From Marinicella pacifica (lineage in GTDB: Bacteria > Pseudomonadota > Gammaproteobacteria > Xanthomonadales > Marinicellaceae): 64,000 nt of DNA. Shown one piece after another: positions 56,058 through 64,000 of this stretch. Under the pieces are notes generated by a model, which worked only from the letters and a program-made list of their open reading frames with translations, was not told the DNA's origin and did not search any database. Within the stretch, counting starts at the first letter, position 1. Every line of letters begins with the position of its first letter. Where the stretch lies: assembly GCF_014636635.1 (NCBI RefSeq), contig NZ_BMEO01000005.1, forward strand, positions 90,011 through 154,010. The letters run 5' to 3'. The translations under genes and the position numbers were made by a program.

Positions 56058-56133
56058 TGGTGCCCGGTGGCGGAATCGAACCACCGACACGGGGATTTTC
56101 AATCCCCTGCTCTACCGACTGAGCTAACCGGGC
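56058..56133 (-). tRNA. tRNA-Phe (anticodon GAA)
   Basis: The minus strand folds as a full 76-base tRNA including an encoded CCA end. Acceptor GCCCGGT pairs with ACCGGGC. The D-arm TAGCTCAGTCGGTAGAGC, the anticodon arm with TTGAAAA, and the T-arm GGTTCGATTCC are all canonical. Confidence 0.98.
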
Positions 56134-56173
56134 TTAAGGCGGGTTGGGCGTGATGCCCAATCAAAGAACGCGA

Positions 56174-56202
56174 ATTATAATAAGCCCTCACAAGACTGTC
56201 AA
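56174..56202 (-). promoter_or_regulatory. Consensus promoter of the tRNA-Phe gene
   Basis: On the minus strand TTGACA (56202-56197) and TATAAT (56179-56174) are separated by exactly 17 bases, followed by a G+C-rich CGCG region typical of promoters under stringent control. Confidence 0.9.
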
Positions 56203-56235
56203 ACTTTAATTCTGCTTTGTGGGTAAATGGTCTGA

Positions 56236-56499
56236 CTAATCTTCGCTGTAGCCTTCGGGCGTGACGTCTTCGCCTTCAAATAAAAAGGCGCGCATTTTTT
56301 CTTCTAAAATTTTTCGATGCTCGGGGTCAATCGGCGATAAGTGATTTTCGTTAATAATCATGGTTTGCAGCGCCAGCCATTCTTGCCAGAACTTTAAACT
56401 GACGTTTTGTTTGATTTTCTCGCCGAGCTCGCCCGGATAAGGACGGTAAGGGATTTGTTCCTGATCGGCTCCGTATTTAAGGCAGGTGATGGTTGTCAT
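56236..56499 (-). CDS. yggX: Iron-trafficking / oxidative protection protein YggX
   Basis: 87 residues, full length. ITCLKYG (Cys7 region), PYPGELGEKIKQNVS, and FWQEWLALQTMIINENHLSP are diagnostic. It protects iron-sulfur clusters from oxidants. It overlaps the end of mutY by 23 bases, and mutY makes the Fe-S enzyme it is thought to guard. Confidence 0.96.
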   Translation of the reverse strand: MTTITCLKYGADQEQIPYRPYPGELGEKIKQNVSLKFWQEWLALQTMIINENHLSPIDPEHRKILEEKMRAFLFEGEDVTPEGYSED

Positions 56500-57493
56500 A
56501 GTAATCCAGAATATGTGTTAATGCACTTGGGTGGGGTAATGTTAACAAATTATCGCGCTGAATGGGCTTTTGTCGGGCTTTATCATTGCCATCAATAAAG
56601 ATGTGCATTGTTAAACGTCGGTGGGTAAGTACGTGTTGAATACTGGCCAGATGCTGACTGTCCGGGTACGATTGGCGAAGTGCTTTTTTGGATTCAAACT
56701 CCGGTAAAAACCACATTTTTGACCAGATGCCTGTGTCATCGCGTTTAACCAATTCAGGCTTATTCTGCGCAAAACCTAAATACAGGTATAAATCGACTGC
56801 TTTGACTTTGGGTTTTTTCTTTTTTTCCGGATAATGTTTAATCACATCATCCTGATAAGCCAGGCAATCGCTGTGCAACGGACATAACGTACACTTTGGG
56901 CGGTGTTTGGTGCATAGGGTGGCGCCTAAGTCCATTAAGCCCTGGCTGTAAGCCCGGGGATTTTCTGATGTTTGCTGTTGTTCTGCAAGTTGCCATAGTT
57001 TTTTTAAGGTGGGGCCGCTATTCGGCTCGCCGGTGACTTTAAAATACCGTGCTAAGACCCGTTTAACATTGCCATCGAGAATCGGTTCGGGTCGATTAAA
57101 AGCCAGCGACATAATGGCGGCAGCGGTGGTGCGGCCGATACCGGGCAAGGCCATTAAATCAGTCATATTATCGGGTAATTGACCGTGATGTTTTTCGACA
57201 CAACAGCGTGCGGCTTTATGTAAATTTCTTGCGCGGTTGTAATACCCCAGACCTGACCATAAGGCCATCACCGATTGCTCATCGGCCGACGCCAAATCAG
57301 TTAACGTCGGAAAAGCCTCAATAAAGCGGTTAAAGTAATCAATCACTTTAACCACCTGGGTTTGTTGCAGCATGATTTCCGACAGCCAGACATAATAGGG
57401 GTTATCCCCCTGCCAGGGTAAATGGTGACGGCCGTTTTCTAATTGCCAGGCAATAATCCGAGCACTGAAATCGCCATCTGTTTCGTTTGCCAT
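56477..57493 (-). CDS. mutY: A/G-specific adenine glycosylase MutY
   Basis: 338 residues. The helix-hairpin-helix (LMALPGIGRTTAAAIMSLAF) with catalytic Asp in PEPILDGNVKRVL, the [4Fe-4S] pattern C-x6-C-x2-C-x5-C in CTKHRPKCTLCPLHSDC, and a C-terminal NUDIX-like domain that reads 8-oxoG are all present. It removes adenine mispaired with 8-oxoguanine. Its start directly follows ftsY. Confidence 0.96.
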   Translation of the reverse strand: MANETDGDFSARIIAWQLENGRHHLPWQGDNPYYVWLSEIMLQQTQVVKVIDYFNRFIEAFPTLTDLASADEQSVMALWSGLGYYNRARNLHKAARCCVEKHHGQLPDNMTDLMALPGIGRTTAAAIMSLAFNRPEPILDGNVKRVLARYFKVTGEPNSGPTLKKLWQLAEQQQTSENPRAYSQGLMDLGATLCTKHRPKCTLCPLHSDCLAYQDDVIKHYPEKKKKPKVKAVDLYLYLGFAQNKPELVKRDDTGIWSKMWFLPEFESKKALRQSYPDSQHLASIQHVLTHRRLTMHIFIDGNDKARQKPIQRDNLLTLPHPSALTHILDYYDNHHLP

Positions 57494-58626
57494 TAATCTA
57501 AAATGGCACTGACAAAGTCCTCGGCCCGATAAGGTTTTAAGTCACTTGAGCGTTCACCGACACCGATATAGCGCACCGGAATGCCAAATTCATTGGCCAG
57601 ATTAAACAGAACACCGCCTTTGGGTGTGCCGTCGAGTTTGGTAATGACCAGTCCGGTGAGTTTATTGGCTTCATTAAAGGCACGCACTTGTGAAATGGCA
57701 TTTTGACCGGTGCCACCATCAATTACGATTAATGTTTCATGGGGCGCGGTTTCGTCGTTTTTCTTAATCACCCGGGTAATTTTCGCCAATTCCTGCATTA
57801 AATTCGACTGAGTATGCAACCGCCCGGCGGTATCGGCAATCAGCACATCCATGCTGCGTGCTTTGGCCGACGTCATGGCATCGAATATCACTGAGGCAGA
57901 ATCGGTTCCGGTTTTTTGTGCCATCACGGCAATGTCTTCGCGCTCACCCCAGGTTTTTAATTGCTCAACCGCAGCGGCGCGAAAGGTATCACCGGCGGCC
58001 AGCATCACATTATGACCTTCGGCTTTGTAACGTCTGGCCAGTTTTGCGATGGTGGTGGTTTTACCGACACCATTAACGCCCACCACCAGAATCACATAGG
58101 GCTTTTTCGTGGTGTCAATAATCAATGGTGCTTCAACCTGCCTGGCCAGTTCAGTGAGCTGTTCACGCAAGGCTTCCAGTACCGCATCGGCATCGGATAA
58201 ATTGCGTCGTTTTAAAGATTTACGCACTTGTTCCATAATCTCCATGGTGGCATTGGCACCGACATCGGCCATCAATAAAGTGGCCTCTAAATCTTCAAAC
58301 AGTTCTTCATCAATTTTCTTTTTAAAGGAAAACAGCTGTTTCATTTTTTGACCGAAATTGGCCTGGGTTTTTTCTAAGCGCTGATCCAAAACCGCTCGGG
58401 TATTGTCGTCAGGCTGTTGCACTATCGGTTGATTGGGCTGTTCAGTCGGCGCTTGATTGGGATGCGGTGGTTCTTTAACCACCGTAGCGGTCATAAAATC
58501 ATCATCTAATGGCAGCTCAGTTTTTTCTTCGGCGGCGTGTTGGGTAGCCATTGATGGCTCTTTTTCCTGGCTTTTATCATCTGGTTTATCGGACTTTTTT
58601 TTGTTTTTACGTTTAAAAAATTTCAT
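57493..58626 (-). CDS. ftsY: Signal recognition particle receptor FtsY
   Basis: 377 residues. A charged N-terminal A domain (Lys/Glu-rich for 100 residues) precedes the NG GTPase: P-loop [34 protein letters not shown], and [15 protein letters not shown]. It docks ribosome-SRP complexes at the membrane. It is divergent from rsmD, the usual gammaproteobacterial arrangement. Confidence 0.97.
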   Translation of the reverse strand: MKFFKRKNKKKSDKPDDKSQEKEPSMATQHAAEEKTELPLDDDFMTATVVKEPPHPNQAPTEQPNQPIVQQPDDNTRAVLDQRLEKTQANFGQKMKQLFSFKKKIDEELFEDLEATLLMADVGANATMEIMEQVRKSLKRRNLSDADAVLEALREQLTELARQVEAPLIIDTTKKPYVILVVGVNGVGKTTTIAKLARRYKAEGHNVMLAAGDTFRAAAVEQLKTWGEREDIAVMAQKTGTDSASVIFDAMTSAKARSMDVLIADTAGRLHTQSNLMQELAKITRVIKKNDETAPHETLIVIDGGTGQNAISQVRAFNEANKLTGLVITKLDGTPKGGVLFNLANEFGIPVRYIGVGERSSDLKPYRAEDFVSAILD

Positions 58627-58717
58627 GATGAAGGATTATGCTGCTAATTCCGTTAAAATATGGCGATAAGTTTACCAGAATCAAGACATAGTAATCAGGC
58701 TTTGACACACGCAAACC

Positions 58718-61686
<2,969 letters not shown>

Positions 61687-61744
61687 ACAAACAGACATGT
61701 ATAAACGATAATTATCTTCATAATTTAATAATAGGACATCAGCC

Positions 61745-62140
61745 ATGCTAATCATCACAGCTTTATACGCATCACTTCTGGCCCTGATTATTTTATGGCT
61801 GAGCTACAATGTAGTTAACTTCCGTCGCAAAAAACAGGTTGATTTGGGTGATGGCGGCCATGATGACGGCATTCGCCATATTCGTGCGCAGCAGAACACC
61901 ATTGAGTACATACCACTGATTTTAATTTTAATGGCGGTCTATGAAATCAATAACGGCTTGCCTTTGATTCAGCATATTACCGGTATTGTTTTAGTCATTG
62001 CACGTATTATCTACCCACTGGGTCTGGTGGCAAAAAAAGGCGCCAGTTTTGGCCGCTTTTATGGCACTTTATTCACCTGGCTGATTTTACTCACATTGAT
62101 TATTGTAAATTTATTAAAAGTTATTTCTACATGGCTCTAA
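61745..62140 (+). CDS. MAPEG-family membrane protein
   Basis: 131 residues with four membrane segments. IRHIRAQQNTIEYIPLILIL is the family motif (R-A-x-x-N-x-x-E). MAPEG proteins are glutathione or eicosanoid enzymes in eukaryotes; the bacterial role is usually unknown. Adjacent ggt hints at glutathione chemistry (inference). It overlaps the next gene by ten bases. Confidence 0.85.
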   Translation: MLIITALYASLLALIILWLSYNVVNFRRKKQVDLGDGGHDDGIRHIRAQQNTIEYIPLILILMAVYEINNGLPLIQHITGIVLVIARIIYPLGLVAKKGASFGRFYGTLFTWLILLTLIIVNLLKVISTWL

Positions 62141-63678
62141 AAACACCCTTATCCCGACTCACCACTGTTTGTGGTGTCTTGTTGACCTTAACTGCCTGTG
62201 CCAGCGGCGACATTAAACCGGCTGCAAAGACTGCAACCGTGGTGTCAGAAACCAACAACCAGTGGTATCAGGCCGGGGAAGATAAAATTAAAGCTTTACT
62301 GGCCATTCCTACATTTCCTCAGCACGCCAAAAATGTGATTTTCTTTGTCGGTGATGGCATGTCTCTGGCCACGGTCAATGCCGCCCGGATTTATCAAGGT
62401 CAGCAGATGGGTCAACCCGGCGAAGAAAATTTACTGAGTTTTGAGCAATTTCCATATACCGCGTTGTCAAAAACTTACAACACCAACTTACAAACACCGG
62501 ATTCTGCCGGCACCATGAGTGCCATGATCACCGGGGTTAAAACCAAAGCCGGTGCCATCAGTGTCGATGAGGGTGTCGATATTGGCGTTTGTGGCGATCA
62601 AAAGCATCATGTTTTATCACTACTATCCCGGGCTGAAATCGCCGGCATGAACACCGGTGTGGTTTCCACCGCCCGTCTAACCCATGCCACCCCGGCCGCC
62701 ACCTACGCCCATGCCGAAAGCCGACGCTGGGAAGCGGACAGCGACTTGCCCAAAGACAATAAAGGTTGCAAAGACATCGCAGCACAACTGATTGACTACC
62801 CCCACGGTGATGGCCCTGAAATTGCCATGGCCGGCGGTCGCCGTAACTTTTTGCCTAACACCATGAACGATCCCGAATACGCCATGCTCAAACCGGGTGT
62901 GCGCACCGATGGCCGTGATTTAACCCGCGAATGGCTCGAAAAATACACCCAATCCGCCTATGTCTGGAACCACAAACAATTACTGGCTTTGGATTTAAAA
63001 AACACCGACCACCTATTGGGTTTATTTGAGCCGTCACATATGCAATACGAAATAAATCGCTCCAAAGACGAAGCCGGTGAACCTTCTTTAACTGAAATGA
63101 CGGAAACTGCGATTGGGTTTTTGGCCCAAAAAAACAAACCTTATTTCCTGATGGTTGAAGGCGGACGCATTGATCACGGACATCATGCGGGCTATGCCAA
63201 ACTGGCCATCACCGAAACCGTTGAGTTTTCCAATGCGGTGGAAAAAGCCCTGTCTATGGTGGATTTAAACGAAACCCTGATTATTGTCACCGCCGATCAC
63301 GCCCACACCATGACCTTAAGTGGTTATGCCCAACGCGGTAACCCGATTTTGGGCAAAATCATTGTGCCTGATGAATACGGTAATCCATCAGACCAGCTTC
63401 AGCTGGATACCCAGGGCAAACCCATGACCACCTTAAGCTATGCCAACGGCCCGGGTTACATCAATGGCGATCAACGCCCGGATTTAACCCATGTGGACAC
63501 CACCACTGATAACTACAAACAAGCGGCCACCATTCCCTTAAAATCTGAAACCCATTCAGGTGAAGATGTGGTGATTTATGCCACCGGTGCCGGCAGTCAT
63601 TTAGTGCGCGGTGTACTGGAGCAGCATCTGATTTATCACATTATGAAAACAGCGCTTTTCGAACAAATTAAACCTTAA
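62131..63678 (+). CDS. Alkaline phosphatase lipoprotein
   Basis: 515 residues. The signal ends in a lipobox (LTLTACASG, Cys near 23). The nucleophile Ser is in TPDSAGTMSAMITG, with metal ligands in VIFFVGDGMS, GGRIDHGHHAGYAK, and VTADHAHTMTLSGYA. It hydrolyses phosphomonoesters in the periplasm, probably for phosphate scavenging. No Pho box could be defended upstream. Confidence 0.93.
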   Translation: MALKTPLSRLTTVCGVLLTLTACASGDIKPAAKTATVVSETNNQWYQAGEDKIKALLAIPTFPQHAKNVIFFVGDGMSLATVNAARIYQGQQMGQPGEENLLSFEQFPYTALSKTYNTNLQTPDSAGTMSAMITGVKTKAGAISVDEGVDIGVCGDQKHHVLSLLSRAEIAGMNTGVVSTARLTHATPAATYAHAESRRWEADSDLPKDNKGCKDIAAQLIDYPHGDGPEIAMAGGRRNFLPNTMNDPEYAMLKPGVRTDGRDLTREWLEKYTQSAYVWNHKQLLALDLKNTDHLLGLFEPSHMQYEINRSKDEAGEPSLTEMTETAIGFLAQKNKPYFLMVEGGRIDHGHHAGYAKLAITETVEFSNAVEKALSMVDLNETLIIVTADHAHTMTLSGYAQRGNPILGKIIVPDEYGNPSDQLQLDTQGKPMTTLSYANGPGYINGDQRPDLTHVDTTTDNYKQAATIPLKSETHSGEDVVIYATGAGSHLVRGVLEQHLIYHIMKTALFEQIKP

Positions 63679-63725
63679 TCCACAATCAAGCCTGCCGACA
63701 GCGAACTAAAAAAATACCCATCAAG

Positions 63726-63765
63726 CGGTTCATGTGCTAAATTATAATAATCCTCACATGAACCG
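63726..63765. promoter_or_regulatory. Inverted repeat around a TATAAT, before the last gene
   Basis: CGGTTCATGTG (63726-63736) is perfectly complementary to CACATGAACCG (63755-63765). The 18-base spacer contains TATAAT at 63743-63748. A dimeric repressor bound to both arms would cover the -10. The last ATG follows six bases beyond. Confidence 0.55.
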
Positions 63766-63770
63766 AGATC

Positions 63771-64000
63771 ATGGAATGGTTTTTTAAAAAACCGCAACAT
63801 GCGGCCTTTAAACAACAGTTCATTGAAGAACAATTAGGCTATGCAAGAAGCATGGCCATATTCGCCGCATGTTATTATTTCTTTTTTAGTTTTCTTGATT
63901 TTTACCTCACCAATGAAACCACCTGGCAACTGCTTAAAATCAGATTTGCCGTTACACTGGTGTTGGTATTTTTACTCTCACTGACTTTCCACGAAAAGCT
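63771..64000 (+). CDS. N-terminus of a membrane protein, cut by the window end
   Basis: 76 complete codons, no stop before the end. It starts MEWFFKKPQHAAFKQQF and has two hydrophobic segments (about 30-45 and 58-74). Such starts are common in membrane-bound cyclases and GGDEF proteins, but nothing in the visible part proves that. Confidence 0.6.
   Translation, partial: MEWFFKKPQHAAFKQQFIEEQLGYARSMAIFAACYYFFFSFLDFYLTNETTWQLLKIRFAVTLVLVFLLSLTFHEK

Overview
The window reads as a chromosomal segment of a gammaproteobacterium. The gene order mreBCD-mrdA-mrdB-mltB-rlpA-dacA-ybeD-lipB-lipA, the mutY-yggX pair, rapA, and coaD-yfhL are all typical of that class. Two secreted proteins end in an I-F-x-(N/D)-G-F-(E/D) tail, which I associate with Marinicella-like marine bacteria; the genus is inference. 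GatCAB is present, so some aminoacyl-tRNA is probably made by transamidation.

Layout. 0-3.5 kb: a very large membrane phosphoglycerol-transferase-like sulfatase fused to a glycerophosphodiester phosphodiesterase-like domain, carrying a G10 and a C8 homopolymer in the coding strand and its complement. 3.5-6.9 kb: an accessory island. It holds a decayed REP-associated tyrosine transposase (RAYT) gene interrupted by five small palindromic elements of two types, a solitary HigA antitoxin with only the tail of its HigB toxin, and an intact VapBC pair with a clear operator. A 13-bp direct repeat brackets the toxin-antitoxin part. 6.9-11 kb: gatC-gatA-gatB-adenosine kinase, a tightly overlapping operon on the minus strand. 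11-21.2 kb: the divergent elongasome and septal cell-wall cluster, running into lipoate synthesis. 21-32.8 kb: NhaC-type antiporter, cardiolipin synthase, a secreted alpha-toroid protein, a prolyl oligopeptidase, glutaminase, RapA and a diacylglycerol-kinase-type lipid kinase.

32.8-33.2 kb: a second relic patch with a RAYT fragment and another copy of the hairpin element. 33.3-39.7 kb: a secreted internally duplicated beta-helix protein, an ECF-type sigma factor, and a convergent membrane Ser/Thr kinase with a repeat-rich C-terminus; the sigma and kinase stop codons abut. 39.7-46.8 kb: acetyltransferase, 2OG oxygenase, adenosine deaminase, accA-tilS-xseB-ispA, ahpC-ahpD. 46.8-47.4 kb: a dense cluster of inverted-repeat elements. 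47.4-52 kb: VWA lipoprotein, ECF sigma, probable membrane anti-sigma, and a secreted protein with a doubled GF tail. 52-55.8 kb: a structured leader with a small ORF, a CPA-type antiporter, and small membrane or lipoproteins. 56-64 kb: tRNA-Phe with a consensus promoter, yggX-mutY-ftsY, rsmD-coaD-yfhL-ggt, a MAPEG protein, an alkaline phosphatase lipoprotein and the start of an unfinished membrane protein.

The most unusual material is non-coding. The three-hairpin elements have GGA-containing loops, four of which match the CsrA/RsmA consensus; they share a CACG(T/C)AAG linker and sit inside or beside RAYT relics. Everything was read by eye: family names rest on motifs, and no search or folding program was run.
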